A DNA stretch of 64,000 bases from Mytilisepta virgata (GCA_028015205.1 CM051521.1:124628614-124692613); one strand, 5' to 3'. Numbered from the stretch's first letter, positions 60,301-63,177 are shown. Program-made: numbers and translations. Notes: a model not told the origin generated them from the letters alone.

Positions 60301-63177
60301 AGAGGTCATGTTTGAAGGTTTTTTTAAAATCTATTTTTAGAATACGATAGAAGAATGGTTACAGGTATTACACTTAGACCAGTACTATAAAACTCTGACC
60401 TGTCAGGGATATTCTGATATGGATAGTGTTACCGATATAACATGGGAAGATCTGGAGGAAATTGGTATACAGAAATTAGGTATGTTTTTTAAACTCAGCC
60501 AGTGTTCATAAAATGGGTGACCAAATTTTGGCTCATAGCAGGCCCAGGGGTAGAACCCTTGTAGAGGGTCTAGGCTGAGAAGCTTCTTTAATCTCTGAGA
60601 ACCTAATAATTTAAGATAGTATAACACAATTTAACTTACATTCAAGATTGATAATATGTATTTAAGAGGCAAAAAATTTGGGACTTTCAAAATTGATGTA
60701 GTTACTGTAATCACACCCCTTGAATTGCCATGATAACACACATATAGTGAATTATTTGCAGAATTTACATTTTTTGTAAGGGAATGGCTTTGGGACTTGT
60801 TTAAAGTTTTTATTTCACATTTTAGTGCTGAAAGGTCATTATTCACCTTGTTTCATACAAATTTTCCTTAATGGTGAAGTGCTATTTCTATTTTTTGTTT
60901 GCATGTGTGAATCCCTTCTTTTAAGTATTTGAGAAGTTAAAATCTTGCAATGCTTGTACAGAGATATAAGAAAGAACTATTCATGTTAATTCATACAGGT
61001 CATTTTTATCTTGACTTTTAAAGCTCGCTAAAGATTGACATAATTTGGAAAAGAAAAAAAACGTATCAGGATTTTTTGGTGAACTGTTATTAATTACAAT
61101 ATTTAATTGAGAGATATATCAATATATATAACACCAGCAATTCAACATATATTCTTTATTATAGGTCATCAGAAAAAAATAATGTTAGCAGTTGATAGAC
61201 TTAAACGAATTGTATCAAATGCTAAAAGACTGTCTACAATAGATGGAAAACGTGGGTCAGCAGATATTCTAGACCCACCTCCTTCAAACAGTCATAACCG
61301 TCTGTCAGGTGAAGCAATTTATAATCGACCTCGTAAATCATCATCAGGAGAAAGTTTAAATAATAGTGAACAATTTTATAGTAATTCTCCAGGACGACAG
61401 CGGGGAAGCGATGGCAGTTTAGATTCATGTTTTTTTCCAAGCACTCCGACCGGTAAGGCTGTTCAACCTGATGTAGTAGCTATACAAGTAAAACGTAATC
61501 AATCATCACCTAATTCATCTCTTGGTAAAGATATGTCAGGACAAGCCATTACATACCAGTCCTTTCAAGGACCTTCTAGACGGTCAAATGAGTATGATCG
61601 GGATAGTACACCAACAGAGGAAATAGACAATGGATATAGAGCACCTCTCCCTATGGCTCCTATAGTGCCCAAAGTATTAAATAAACCAAAACCTGTGGCA
61701 AAAATTGTTGCTAAAACAAAGAATTCAGATAAGGAATTGTCACCAGATTTACTAGAGGCAGAAAGAATAAATCAGTATTTAGAAGAACAAATTGTGAATT
61801 CACCATTAGCTGCAAATGGGGTATTTAAACGACAAAAAAGTGACCTTGGGACGGAAAATATATATGATTCACCGAGACATTCACCCTATAATTCAGGGCT
61901 TGGTAATGCTATGTCACAGTCTTGTCCACCAAGTATGAATGTCTCAGGACCACTTCACTCATCTACACCAATAAAGAAAGTTCCTCCACCACCTCCCCCA
62001 AAACGTAGTAATTCTATATCCAAATCTAATACATTAGAACAGAAATCAGTGGATAGTTCTCCATATGCAGCTTCAAATGTGGGCAAACTTGGAAATACTG
62101 AGAGTTCTCATGTTCATAATTCAAATAGAAATTCAGGAAATGGACAAAACAGTAATATAAATGGTTCTAATAATACAGCATTCAATGTCTCAATGTCTTT
62201 GGGTAATTCTAGTTATGCTGGAAGTATTCCTAAATCAACAGCACCTAAACTTCACCCCAAACCTGCTAATTCAACAAAACCTGCAGTGTCTCCAAAACCT
62301 AAAAAATCTGTTAAAGTAACTGCAGAGCAAAAATCATTTGCAAGTTGTGTACAAAGTCTGTCGCAAAAGTTTGGAAGTAGATGTGGTGATGGTTCAGGCA
62401 CTGATGATCTTGTGAACTCTGACGGGGAAGATTTCCCACCTCCGCCACCACCCATTGCCATGGATATTATAACCCCTAAACTTCATAATTATGGGATACC
62501 AAGTAAAGAAGATAAACAAGGGGAAGAATATAGACTACAGTATCAGAGACAAAATAGTGCTACTGTGCCAAATACCGAAGTACGCTCTTCTGTTGGAAGT
62601 GCAGTTCAGTCAATAAGGACAAGTCAAGGTCACGAAACTGTTGCTAACAGTTACGATAATCATGGTGCTCACAATAGTTCTATTTCTTCAAAACTTAGAA
62701 GTACCTCAATAAGAACAAGTCCTAGTAAGGAACCTAATGCTGTGTCTCATGTGCCTGTCTCACAAACTCCAAGTACACAGAGTTCATTTATACATCATAA
62801 CGTGAGTGACATTAGTAAATGTAATTCAATGAAACTGGAGGAAAATATAGTCAGATATCCAGTGGCATCGCCTCAGGTTAAACCAAAGCCGAAACGAGAA
62901 AATCTAGTTCAGGAAAATCACATTGTAAACAAAGACAGAACACCTCCACGATACGGAACATTAAAACGTAATGATTCTACTACTAGTCATGATTCGAACA
63001 TTTCCACATCAAGTGTCGAATCTAATACATTACCATTTGCTAATGAAAATGTAGGAACTATAAAACAGAGGGCCCCTCCAGTTAAAACATCAATAGTAAA
63101 TGATGGAGAAAATGACCTCAATGACAGTTTATTTACACAGAGAACAGAAACTATGACTGCGTCTCTTCAAAAAAGAG
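2117..63177 (+). CDS. CASKIN: Caskin orthologue, 14 visible exons, partial at both ends
   Basis: Caskin proteins are synaptic and axonal scaffolds with N-terminal ankyrin repeats, an SH3 domain, two tandem SAM domains and a long proline-rich tail; vertebrate Caskin1 binds CASK. The exons seen here give that order. There are ankyrin repeats 4-6 ([39 protein letters not shown]) and an SH3 ([14 protein letters not shown], then [11 protein letters not shown] and GYFPPDHV). SAM1 reads [26 protein letters not shown] and SAM2 reads [19 protein letters not shown], followed by a [21 protein letters not shown] tail. All exon junctions keep frame (phases 0,2,0,1,0,1,1,0,0,0,0,0,1). The first ankyrin repeats lie left of the window and the C-terminus lies right of it. 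The exon chain comes from splice consensus and family similarity recalled without a search. Small extra or alternative exons in the 19-kb intron cannot be excluded. Confidence 0.93.
2213..2648. other. Intron, no feature seen
   Basis: Short AT-rich intron between the two halves of ankyrin repeat 4. Nothing recognised. Confidence 0.7.
2649..2776 (+). CDS. CASKIN: Caskin exon: ankyrin repeats 4 to 5
   Basis: Acceptor ATTACAG, donor AG|GTAGAG; 128 nt, phase 0 in and phase 2 out. It encodes VVDLLLRSN, a loop containing [12 protein letters not shown], then [16 protein letters not shown], the classic ankyrin helix pair matching vertebrate TPLHLAARNGHKAVV. The inter-repeat loop is longer than in the vertebrate sequence as I recall it. 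Confidence 0.92.
2852..4371 (+). mobile_element. AGCTCACCTG-family interspersed repeat (copy a), Helentron/HINE-like
   Basis: Starts AGCTCACCTG after a T run and ends with AGGTGAGC, then a small hairpin GGCTCttgaGAGCC and CTCTAGTT. The 3' AGGTGAGC is the inverted complement of the 5' GCTCACCT. The body is a tandem-like series of ~180-bp degenerate units, each containing a 'CCAAGATGGCCGCCAC' block and a 'CATAGGGCCCTATGGG' block. No transposase or RT is present. The same family occurs at 5253, 11346, 11570 and 21221. Confidence 0.75.
4372..4620. other. Intron remainder before ankyrin exon
   Basis: AT-rich intronic stretch. It contains a fragment around 4428-4480 (TGATTGATTTTCATTTAACGCC) that resembles the unit of the 65-bp minisatellite at 25689-27194 and is probably a dispersed-repeat remnant. 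Confidence 0.4.
4621..4729 (+). CDS. CASKIN: Caskin exon: ankyrin repeats 5 to 6
   Basis: Acceptor TTGATTTCAG, donor GAT|GTAAGT; 109 nt, phase 2 in and phase 0 out. It encodes [15 protein letters not shown] then [21 protein letters not shown], matching vertebrate Caskin [35 protein letters not shown] position for position. Strong ankyrin repeat 6 match. Confidence 0.94.
4827..7577 (+). mobile_element. ATACGACCGC-family interspersed repeat (copy 1), interrupted by a nested element
   Basis: The head is an inverted repeat (ATATGACCGC ... GAGGTCGTAT) followed by a GTCGTCGTCG tract. The tail is GCGGTCGTAT (inverted complement of the head), then a GCTGCGCCCAGCGGAGC-type hairpin (here AACTGCGCCCAGCGGAGC), then ATTTTATT. 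The body contains repeated ~150-bp blocks with 'GGTCCCAACAGTTTAGGAAT' and G/T homopolymer runs. An AGCTCACCTG element (5253-6032) is inserted in it. A second copy lies at 12119-14127. Confidence 0.75.
5253..6032 (+). mobile_element. AGCTCACCTG-family repeat (copy b), nested
   Basis: The head AGCTCACCTGGCC-TGAAA-GGCCATGTGAGCT forms a near-perfect palindrome. It is followed by (GTCC)n at about 5300-5350, degenerate ~180-bp units with the ATGGCTGCC block, and the tail AGGTGAGCG, GGCTCctggGAGCC, CTCTGGTT. It splits copy 1 of the ATACGACCGC family. The uninterrupted sequence is visible at 12362-12390. Confidence 0.8.
7578..8407. other. Intron, no feature recognised
   Basis: AT-rich intronic DNA. 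A ~45-bp block ending TTGGTATACTAAGCTGAATGTGCC is duplicated in tandem at about 8290-8370. Nothing coding is recognised. Confidence 0.5.
8408..9150 (+). mobile_element. CCTCAAC/GTTGAGG-headed repeat with ~147-bp tandem units
   Basis: The head is a palindrome (AGTTCGCCTCAACGAAGTTGAGG then AGGACT, 8408-8436). The body has four degenerate units of about 147 bp, recognisable by ACCAAAATTAGGTCACTCTGACC-type blocks near 8698, 8847, 8990 and 9137 and by 'CAATCATATTACTTGGTG'. The 3' end is not defined; I place it where the last unit fades. Same general plan as the other palindrome-headed repeats in this window. Confidence 0.55.
9715..10905 (+). mobile_element. CCCCGCCGCAACG-headed repeat with 161-bp tandem units
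   Basis: The head palindrome TCCCCCGC...GCGGGGGA (about 9715-9741) is followed by a CGTCCGTCCGTC tract (9757-9842). Four nearly identical 161-bp units start with the GCTCTAGCAAATTTATT block at 9851, 10012, 10173 and 10334. The tail has GGCGGGGGA (10873-10881), the inverted complement of the head, followed by CGGAACGCTGTTCG, which can form a short hairpin. Intronic, non-coding. Confidence 0.7.
10012..10494 (+). repeat. 161-bp tandem repeat, about 4 copies
   Basis: Units begin at 9851, 10012, 10173 and 10334, exactly 161 bp apart, and differ by only a few substitutions over most of their length. The high identity compared with the tandem units of the neighbouring repeat families suggests recent homogenisation. 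Confidence 0.85.
10973..11081 (+). CDS. CASKIN: Caskin exon: end of ankyrin block
   Basis: Acceptor TTTAATTTCAG, donor ACAG|GTTAGT; 109 nt, phase 0 in and phase 1 out. It encodes [20 protein letters not shown] then [16 protein letters not shown], matching the vertebrate ...IDANIKDSLGRTVLDIL... segment between ankyrin 6 and SH3. The 3' ~42 nt and its donor are tandemly copied downstream. Confidence 0.9.
11041..11285 (+). repeat. Tandem copies of the exon 3' end plus splice donor
   Basis: Four copies of a ~60-70 bp block, GTGCTGCTAAAGATCTCAAA ... CTGTTAACAG followed by GTTAGT or GTTAAT, end near 11081, 11150, 11212 and 11280. The first is the genuine exon end. The second would extend the exon by 69 nt but meets an in-frame TAA. 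The last has lost the donor (ACAG|ATTAAT). More degenerate relatives occur at about 15788-15985. Confidence 0.85.
11346..15789 (+). mobile_element. Nested cluster of AGCTCACCTG-family repeats
   Basis: Two 5' heads (11346 AGCTCACCTGACC; 11570 AGCTCATCTGTCC...GACATGTGAGCT) and two 3' tails (AGGTGAGCG/GGCTC-hairpin ending 14922 and 15789) bracket the region. An ATACGACCGC-family copy sits inside (12119-14127). The motif TTGTCTTATATCTCAAAAAC appears before the inner copy (11799) and resumes right after the first tail (14921). This indicates insertion of one family member into another. The block is inserted inside the degenerate array of exon-end copies. Confidence 0.65.
12119..14127 (+). mobile_element. 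ATACGACCGC-family interspersed repeat (copy 2)
   Basis: Head ATACGACCGCAAAATTTTTG followed by CGGTCGTAT (perfect arms), then a GTCGTCGTCG tract. The tail is GCGGTCGTAT, then the GCTGCGCCCAGCGGAGC hairpin, then ATTTTATTT. The internal ~275-bp block (GGTCCCGTTTTCAAATTGGT ... GGGCCCAGTTTTCAAGTTGG) is repeated about three times, giving short open frames that are repeat artefacts. It provides the uninterrupted version of the site occupied by the nested element at 5253. Confidence 0.75.
15788..15985 (+). repeat. Degenerate copies of the ankyrin-exon 3' end
   Basis: Blocks reading CTGCTAAAGATCTCAG, TGTGTTGCGAAAGATATCAG and TATGCTGCTAAGGATTTCAG, each followed by a C-T-G-T/TTAA-like end. They are the continuation of the array at 11041-11285, separated from it by the 4.4-kb nested insertion. 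One copy retains an AG|GTAAGG donor-like site (about 15933). Confidence 0.65.
16298..16476. mobile_element. MITE with TA ends, pogo/Tigger-like termini
   Basis: The ends are TACAGTTGACTCTCGTTAT and, inverted, ATAACGAGAATTGACTGTA. Length is 179 bp including TA at each side. CAGT...CTCGTTAT termini with TA target duplication are typical of pogo/Tigger-type Tc1-mariner derivatives (family knowledge). There is no coding capacity. Confidence 0.75.
16477..19352. other. Intron, nothing coding recognised
   Basis: AT-rich intron. A ~40-bp phrase containing GGAAGTCTCTCAGACCT is repeated three times near 16836-16920. No exon with SH3 or ankyrin content was found. Confidence 0.55.
19353..19447 (+). CDS. 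CASKIN: Caskin exon: SH3 domain, first half
   Basis: Acceptor GTATTTTCCAG, donor AGG|GTGAGT; 95 nt, phase 1 in and phase 0 out. It encodes [20 protein letters not shown] then [12 protein letters not shown]. The pattern A-x-K-x-Y...L-x-F-x-x-G-D-I-I is the SH3 RT-loop region and matches vertebrate Caskin ([22 protein letters not shown]). Confidence 0.93.
19672..21165 (+). repeat. 58-bp minisatellite, about 25 copies
   Basis: The unit is about 58 bp with core blocks TTGATTAATGCCACATTGG, TGGTGTATTATAATCACATG and GTGGTGAGGGATCCAATGA. Early units are more divergent (CAAATGATTGATTGTTGCC). It is intronic. Short minus-strand open frames (His/Asn-rich) over it are artefacts of the unit. Confidence 0.9.
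21221..23512 (+). mobile_element. AGCTCACCTG-family repeat (copy e) with two further repeats inside
   Basis: Head AGCTCACCTGACC-TGAAG-GGTCATGTGAGCT followed by GTCCGTC repeats. Tail AGGTGAGCGATTCAGGCTCC, then the GGGAGCC hairpin arm and TCTTGTT (ends 23512). The interior holds ~135-bp units with 'CCTCCCCTTTCCAGGTCAGT' (about 21890-22400) and a separate palindrome-headed element at 22480-22747. Non-coding, intronic. Confidence 0.7.
22480..22747 (+). mobile_element. ATGTCGCCTGCAAC-headed short repeat, nested
   Basis: Starts ATGTCGCCTGCAACGTGTTG with a partly palindromic head. Near the end it has GGCGACAT (the inverted complement of the head), then TCTTCCATGGAAGA (a perfect hairpin), then CTGCCATTCTAG. 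About 268 bp. The same end architecture as the larger families makes it the clearest miniature example. Confidence 0.75.
23513..25688. other. Intron, nothing recognised
   Basis: AT-rich intron sequence without convincing coding signal. There is a short duplication (AACATATACTGATATATGTT) near 25555-25605. Confidence 0.55.
25689..27194 (+). repeat. 65-bp minisatellite, about 23 copies
   Basis: The unit is CAATTGGATTGATTGATTGG, TATTTAACACCGAGCTGGCG, GTATTACAGCCAATATCACA, GTGAT (65 bp). Units are highly similar, differing mostly at CGAG/CAAG, GGCGG/GGTGG and GTGAT/CCAT. It lies in the intron that splits the SH3 domain. Confidence 0.92.
27195..28732. other. Intron, nothing recognised
   Basis: AT-rich intron with an A run (27278-27287) and no convincing open frame. 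Confidence 0.55.
28733..28844 (+). CDS. CASKIN: Caskin exon: SH3 domain, second half
   Basis: Acceptor TTTCTTGGCAG, donor AGTG|GTACGT; 112 nt, phase 0 in and phase 1 out. It encodes [20 protein letters not shown] then [17 protein letters not shown]. It holds the SH3 W-K-G and G-Y-F-P-P motifs and aligns with vertebrate VLEQHPDGRWKG and GYFPSSL. The vertebrate serine after P is replaced here by P. Confidence 0.94.
29188..29328 (+). CDS. CASKIN: Caskin exon: post-SH3 linker with Pro run
   Basis: Acceptor ATATTTCAG, donor AGAG|GTAAGA; 141 nt, phase 1 in and phase 1 out. It encodes [33 protein letters not shown], then [13 protein letters not shown]. Low-complexity, proline-rich linker. A phase 1-1 cassette exon could be skipped without a frameshift. 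Confidence 0.85.
29329..31176. other. Intron, nothing recognised
   Basis: AT-rich intron without recognisable coding or repeat structure. Confidence 0.55.
31177..31220 (+). CDS. CASKIN: Caskin small linker exon
   Basis: Acceptor TTGTCTTACAG, donor GAG|GTAAGT; 44 nt, phase 1 in and phase 0 out. It encodes [15 protein letters not shown]. Frame is consistent with the exon before it and the exon at 50650 after it. It is short, so the call rests on splice signals and phase rather than domain content. Confidence 0.7.
31221..38465. other. Large intron, left part; minor repeats only
   Basis: First 7 kb of the 19.4-kb intron. It includes a ~22-bp unit (TGTATGTGGATGGATTATTG, three to four copies, 31758-31830) and a ~68-bp unit (GATCTTGTCAGATTTTACAG..., four copies, about 33418-33680). 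No exon was recognised, and no EIWVLR-like CASK-binding motif was seen in the reading frames supplied with the window. Confidence 0.5.
33418..33681 (+). repeat. ~60-68-bp tandem repeat, 4 copies
   Basis: Units start with GATCTTGTCAGATTTTACAG at about 33418, 33478, 33546 and 33614 (the last reads AATTTTGTCAG). They continue AAATTTGAGGCAATCTTATG. The two middle units are nearly identical. Confidence 0.8.
38466..39582 (+). repeat. 28-bp minisatellite, about 40 copies
   Basis: The unit is TACTGGTAATACCATGCTAC plus ACTTGTCC. Several units are 24 bp because TACT is missing (for example near 38911, 39160, 39206 and 39296), giving two size classes in one array. Intronic, non-coding. Confidence 0.92.
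39583..40317. other. Intron between minisatellite and retrotransposon
   Basis: AT-rich sequence with no recognised feature. It forms the left flank of the retrotransposon insertion. Confidence 0.55.
40318..40388 (-). repeat. Split direct repeat B2 (outer 3' end of element)
   Basis: 71 bp beginning TAGTATTCTATTGTAAATGA on the + strand, matching 41906-41976. It marks the downstream end of the retrotransposon; the host flank is ...CTCAGAC. Confidence 0.9.
40389..41829 (-). other. Non-coding spacer of the retrotransposon between A2 and B2
   Basis: About 1.44 kb with no open frame of useful length. It includes a 56-nt T run on the + strand (41727-41782), which is poly(A) in the element's sense. 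It probably contains the transcript 3' end; this is inferred from position only. Confidence 0.5.
41830..41908 (-). repeat. Split direct repeat A2 (internal copy)
   Basis: 79 bp from CCACTGCCTGTGAGCG to TTAGAATAG on the + strand, matching 49231-49309. It shares TAG (41906-41908) with the adjoining B1. Confidence 0.9.
41906..41976 (-). repeat. Split direct repeat B1 (internal copy)
   Basis: 71 bp matching 40318-40388. Its junction with A2 is palindromic around TAG: ATCATTTAGAATA on one side, TATTCTATTGTAAATGAT on the other. Further out lie GATATCTTATCTCTATATAG and CTATAGAGGTAAGATATGGG. These are plausible arm sequences of the recombinase site. Confidence 0.88.
41977..43222 (-). other. Non-coding 3' region of the RT gene
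   Basis: 1.2 kb between the RT stop and B1. It holds a 45-nt A run on the + strand (43009-43053), i.e. poly(T) in the element's sense. Two short open frames near 42508-42826 look like chance frames. Confidence 0.5.
43223..45949 (-). CDS. Reverse transcriptase - RNase H - SGNH hydrolase polyprotein exon
   Basis: Copies element RNA into DNA and removes the RNA strand. From the first ATG (45844) there are 873 residues. The RT domain spans about 140-320, with KPRLCINL (145-152), LDDKSGYD (185-192), LPFGWKNS (218-225) and the catalytic YIDD (250-253). RNase H has Asp423 (SDAS), Glu459, Asp484 (VDNKA) and Asp533 (SDGPSR). A DIRS/Ngaro-type post-RNase H region ([27 protein letters not shown]) runs about 560-650. 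The SGNH-type hydrolase spans about 711-870, with GDSI (717-720), GTNN (765-768) and DVVH (853-856). SGNH domains are known in Ngaro elements. The frame stays open 35 codons upstream of the ATG to a splice acceptor, TTTTGTAG at 45950-45957, in phase 0. The Gag stop is only 18 nt upstream of this acceptor's AG, so expression by splicing is likely. All catalytic residues named are present. Confidence 0.9.
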   Translation of the reverse strand, partial: AEDEHCPFKPRVWEFCDTFKPYDVVKRSSRTEHVNMNKEIIKTGDLVFDPERDVLDFNLEEEMVFPDPCHFIAGSIHNNSDLWCKIIEQSNNEVLKWVNNYVDIHDFMQPFKGTFWGVQYDDAYPPPRHFSNAANCQDHVDFINDEITSRLQSGAITLLGKVGETRPPHIVSPITIEPTKPRLCINLMYLNSFMKDTPFNLDTLMDVPKTVGKGSFLTKLDDKSGYDNVFVTESSRHLLGFEWGGYYFCCNTLPFGWKNSAFVYHTLNLQGISFLRRKSISCLLYIDDRLIEEFHGNLSGDLDNPLMRSHIAIRYAVKFFVSLGYFLNIDKSSFMPKQSLTFLGMIIDTISMSFFITEQRKQKFAMLRETILKCTSCPISLIQRFTGMCISMSLAIPGAKLYTAVCNRAISKAAKSSMSIQIDSNLKEEVSHWKFLDNWKEPLPWMAERHHVLSLFSDASDFKWGVSFISNGRTQTFSDYWSDEIKGEHIMIKEALALKNAIMSLGDKIKNSRINARVDNKALVFAWNNQYSKNDELNKILKDIFHLTFNLNINLSVSYVHTSENPSDGPSRSLSKSDASITKRTWWYLQYLFGPHTVDMFSIDSNAMLDEDGNSLPHFTPFPTPASSGVDAFAQEYKEGEKYYAFPPFCLIPIVVNFILQERINCTLVFPDFTPVQSWFPTVLAQAHQVVPIGFTGDTGVLRYPSKKGFLCDKKGLQWDLLAANFSFDGDNKKIENYSLLHKKSVPVLLIGDSIVNFVNTAQKNVHVISISGGKILDCYFSLEEFFKHSTSFVVIFHCGTNNVNKYAKPETVQLQNAVRDLKTIFHLVSELQKVKKFAFIFSGCIYTKNDVINVRIKKLNGVIKELCKKGRHLYIDQSNISSSDLRDVVHLNDSGQLIFVRNLNGFL
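45970..46569 (-). CDS. Gag-like zinc-knuckle protein exon
   Basis: A Gag-like nucleic-acid-binding protein. Read from the acceptor CCCATTACAG (AG at 46570-46571) it starts [20 protein letters not shown], a probable coiled coil, and runs 199 residues. Near the C-terminus is one CCHC zinc knuckle ([14 protein letters not shown], spacing CX2CX4HX4C), preceded by a basic/Pro segment ([16 protein letters not shown]). There is no good in-frame ATG at the start of the open frame. This and the acceptor suggest that it is a downstream exon, not a free-standing gene. The acceptor is in phase 0 and 24 nt downstream of the recombinase stop codon. The Gag identity rests on the knuckle and the neighbours. 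Confidence 0.8.
   Translation of the reverse strand, partial: NQDLLLEIENLKKSLNVDVVAQALREVKEYAARSSEINVDTLQLKLMHLDEVARRVNDSNRELYSMVLQRFLCHKNHDRIGFLVTSLLSSPAETKIYEKEQKFLKVHGSDKEKVSDESQHSNQTTSNQKKTENDQMQQFVNMLQLAQSFMQPARSVQAVSPYRNVNVRRPTAARKIPQNYSGCFKCGDVSHFRVDCPRK
46596..47798 (-). CDS. Tyrosine recombinase exon
   Basis: Integrates the circular DNA copy. The frame opens at a splice acceptor (AATATTTTCAG, AG at 47799-47800) with [20 protein letters not shown], a probable coiled coil, and continues about 400 codons. Residues below are numbered from 47738. The catalytic set is complete: Arg188 (FTGDRAGDL), Lys217 (VTGKTID), His303-x-x-Arg306 (HSTRSG), His326 (HVGWKSD) and the nucleophile Tyr338 (LNHY). 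An N-terminal cluster of cysteines (62, 73, 75, 77) could bind metal. There is no convincing ATG before the N-terminal domain, consistent with a spliced leader exon. The gene lies upstream of Gag and RT. In described Ngaro/DIRS elements the recombinase is usually last (family knowledge), so this order is unusual. Confidence 0.88.
   Translation of the reverse strand, partial: STCDNSLDQTTDIINDRISELESLLQSTKYSKQKDSLRYNLVNFLQDLDPKRKLDDALPSDIRRFLVVKDTSGKTQIHIKQCENKGKKGKFECGCPCRLSAGSVDSLIGQIRAIFRDHGRGSDWNDVLGLGNPAAAPLIKRYLSAIRLEQSLAVASPKRAVPLFSNKLILLSRYISYKLSDNRLTPFQQYILIRDMTFFKVIAFTGDRAGDLGSVLTDQIKWLPNNEGIILCLVTGKTIDIRDPRVAFVFPSNNVEICPYREIEKYVMFCKKHEIMLKGGYFFRPLAPSQNEVFDEPFSSSAANARLKLYLKDLDLWDGETPHSTRSGCALTLTWLGISNELIKSHVGWKSDVMLNHYTAPNALCDKITSAKALSNMSENLPPNVLENINQIQNLRKIVD
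47799..48820 (-). other. Intron of the retrotransposon between leader and recombinase exon
   Basis: 1,022 nt bounded by donor GTAAGC (48815-48820) and acceptor TTTTCAG. It contains a 47-nt homopolymer (48327-48373; T on +). It also holds three degenerate copies of a ~145-bp block with the palindromic core TTTGTTC...GAACAAAA at about 48233, 48380 and 48520. Function unknown. Confidence 0.55.
48821..49159 (-). CDS. Leader exon of the retrotransposon, 113 codons, basic C-terminal patch
   Basis: Starts at GCCAAAATGT (ATG 49159-49157, acceptable context) and ends at TCG|GTAAGC, a strong phase-0 donor. The product begins [20 protein letters not shown], has a helical middle ([20 protein letters not shown]) and ends with PPRKKNKKQ, a classic basic nuclear-localisation-like patch. 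No known domain is recognised. It can be joined in frame to the recombinase, Gag or RT acceptor. The frame remains open upstream of the ATG to an acceptor-like CTCACAG inside A1 (exon from 49237), so a further upstream exon is possible. Confidence 0.7.
49231..49309 (-). repeat. Split direct repeat A1 (outer 5' end of element)
   Basis: 79 bp matching 41830-41908. It marks the upstream end of the retrotransposon; the host flank begins GTTGTAGAAGATAG. Confidence 0.9.
49401..49533 (-). pseudogene. Exon-like fragment just outside the retrotransposon
   Basis: Acceptor TTTACATGTTCAG and donor-like GAT|GTATAT enclose 44 open codons ([20 protein letters not shown] then [19 protein letters not shown]). 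The composition looks coding. It is on the same strand as the retrotransposon and could splice in phase 0 into the frame opening inside A1. A second open fragment, also behind an acceptor, precedes it at 49595-49672 ([20 protein letters not shown]). It could be extra 5' exons, a remnant of an older element, or chance. Confidence 0.3.
49680..50649. other. Intron, right part
   Basis: AT-rich intron leading to the next Caskin exon. Nothing recognised. Confidence 0.55.
50650..50826 (+). CDS. CASKIN: Caskin exon: Ser/Gly-rich linker entering a coding minisatellite
   Basis: Acceptor CTTTTACAG, phase 0; the first possible donor is CCTAGG|GTAGGT at 50826/50827, phase 0 (59 codons). It encodes [20 protein letters not shown]..., [23 protein letters not shown]. 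The [15 protein letters not shown] block is unit 1 of a 17-residue repeat that continues in frame for about five more units. Each unit ends with the same donor-like CCTAGG|GTA, so the true exon end is ambiguous. The vertebrate proteins also have Ser/Gly-rich sequence between SH3 and SAM1. Confidence 0.85.
50773..51310 (+). repeat. 51-bp repeat (17 residues), partly coding, decaying 3'
   Basis: The unit encodes [17 protein letters not shown]. Units 1-6 (to about 51078) are open in the Caskin frame. Unit 7 ends in TAA (51106-51108). Later units (to about 51310) have stops and indels. Each intact unit carries a phase-0 splice donor-like CCTAGG|GTAGGT. Confidence 0.9.
51441..52812 (+). repeat. 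39-bp minisatellite, about 35 copies, derived from the coding repeat
   Basis: The unit is GGTAGATAGTGATTCAGGAA, AACCTACAGCATAAGGCAT (39 bp). The core (GTAGxTAGTGATTCAGGAA...CTACAG) matches the 51-bp coding repeat upstream, minus its final part. Because 39 is divisible by 3 the minus strand is open for about 390 codons (a [13 protein letters not shown] repeat), but this is a periodicity artefact. Confidence 0.9.
52813..54387. other. Intron, nothing recognised
   Basis: AT-rich intron after the minisatellites. No convincing coding or repeat structure. Confidence 0.55.
54388..54582 (+). CDS. CASKIN: Caskin exon: Ser-rich linker before SAM1
   Basis: Acceptor TTTTTTTACAG, donor CAG|GTCTGA (weak); 195 nt, 65 codons, phase 0 both sides. 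It encodes [53 protein letters not shown] and [12 protein letters not shown], which leads directly into SAM1. Confidence 0.88.
54583..55017. other. Intron, nothing recognised
   Basis: AT-rich intron sequence. Confidence 0.55.
55018..55276 (+). mobile_element. Short GTGATATC-ended repeat with 3' hairpin
   Basis: The 5' side reads GTGATATCTCAAGGAG then a GTCCGTCTGTCTG tract. The 3' side has GATATCAC (the inverted complement) followed by GTGAGCaatgGCTCAC, a perfect hairpin. About 260 bp. Same architecture as the larger families here; two overlapping short open frames are artefacts. Confidence 0.7.
55277..56779. other. Intron, nothing recognised
   Basis: AT-rich intron sequence with no convincing exon. 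Confidence 0.5.
56780..57325 (+). mobile_element. 5'-truncated repeat with ~150-bp tandem units and hairpin 3' end
   Basis: About three degenerate units with GTCACATTTTTCTCAG, GAATGATTTCATATTTTGTA and CTTCCTGTTGAC blocks. The end is GTGGGGGTATCCTTAGCACG, GCATCTCGTGC, AACTTCTTGTT. The 3' motif GTGGGGGTATCCTTAGCAC followed by a GCAC...GTGC hairpin also occurs at 22354-22395. No 5' head was found, so this copy appears truncated. Confidence 0.6.
57412..57522 (+). CDS. CASKIN: Caskin exon: SAM domain 1, first part
   Basis: Acceptor TTTGTTTCAAG, donor GAG|GTAAGA; 111 nt, 37 codons, phase 0 both sides. It encodes [20 protein letters not shown] then [17 protein letters not shown]. The [13 protein letters not shown] motif is shared with vertebrate Caskin SAM1. 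Confidence 0.95.
57523..59726. other. Intron within SAM1, minor repeats
   Basis: AT-rich. It includes a C-run/A-run stretch at about 59168-59225 and a ~35-bp block (GTTGACTATTGAACCTCTGC) duplicated at about 59269-59335. No exon found. Confidence 0.55.
59727..59828 (+). CDS. CASKIN: Caskin exon: SAM domain 1, second part
   Basis: Acceptor TTTTTCAG, donor CCT|GTAAGT; 102 nt, 34 codons, phase 0 both sides. It encodes [20 protein letters not shown] then [14 protein letters not shown]. DLTAIGxTKPGHRK is identical in type to the vertebrate SAM1 helix 5 region. Confidence 0.95.
59829..60340. other. Intron between SAM1 and SAM2
   Basis: Short AT-rich intron, nothing recognised. Confidence 0.6.
60341..60479 (+). 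CDS. CASKIN: Caskin exon: SAM domain 2, main part
   Basis: Acceptor CTATTTTTAG, donor TTAG|GTATGT; 139 nt, phase 0 in and phase 1 out. It encodes [40 protein letters not shown] and IGIQKL. It matches vertebrate SAM2 ([20 protein letters not shown]). Confidence 0.95.
60480..61164. other. Intron within SAM2
   Basis: AT-rich intron, no feature recognised. Confidence 0.6.
61165..63177 (+). CDS. CASKIN: Caskin exon: end of SAM2 and long Pro/Ser-rich tail
   Basis: Acceptor TTTATTATAG, donor AGAG|GTAAGT; 2,013 nt, phase 1 in and phase 1 out, 671 codons. It begins [16 protein letters not shown], closing SAM2. The rest is disordered and rich in Ser, Pro and Asn, with SH3-ligand-like and proline-run motifs: [15 protein letters not shown] (about residue 180), [14 protein letters not shown] (about 275), [20 protein letters not shown] (about 355), [13 protein letters not shown] (about 420), KPKPKRENL and PPRYGTLKR (near the end). 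The PPPPPPKRS motif is also present in vertebrate Caskin tails. Because the exon ends in phase 1 at a strong donor, more coding sequence follows beyond the window. If the intron were retained, the frame would stop within 14 codons. Confidence 0.95.
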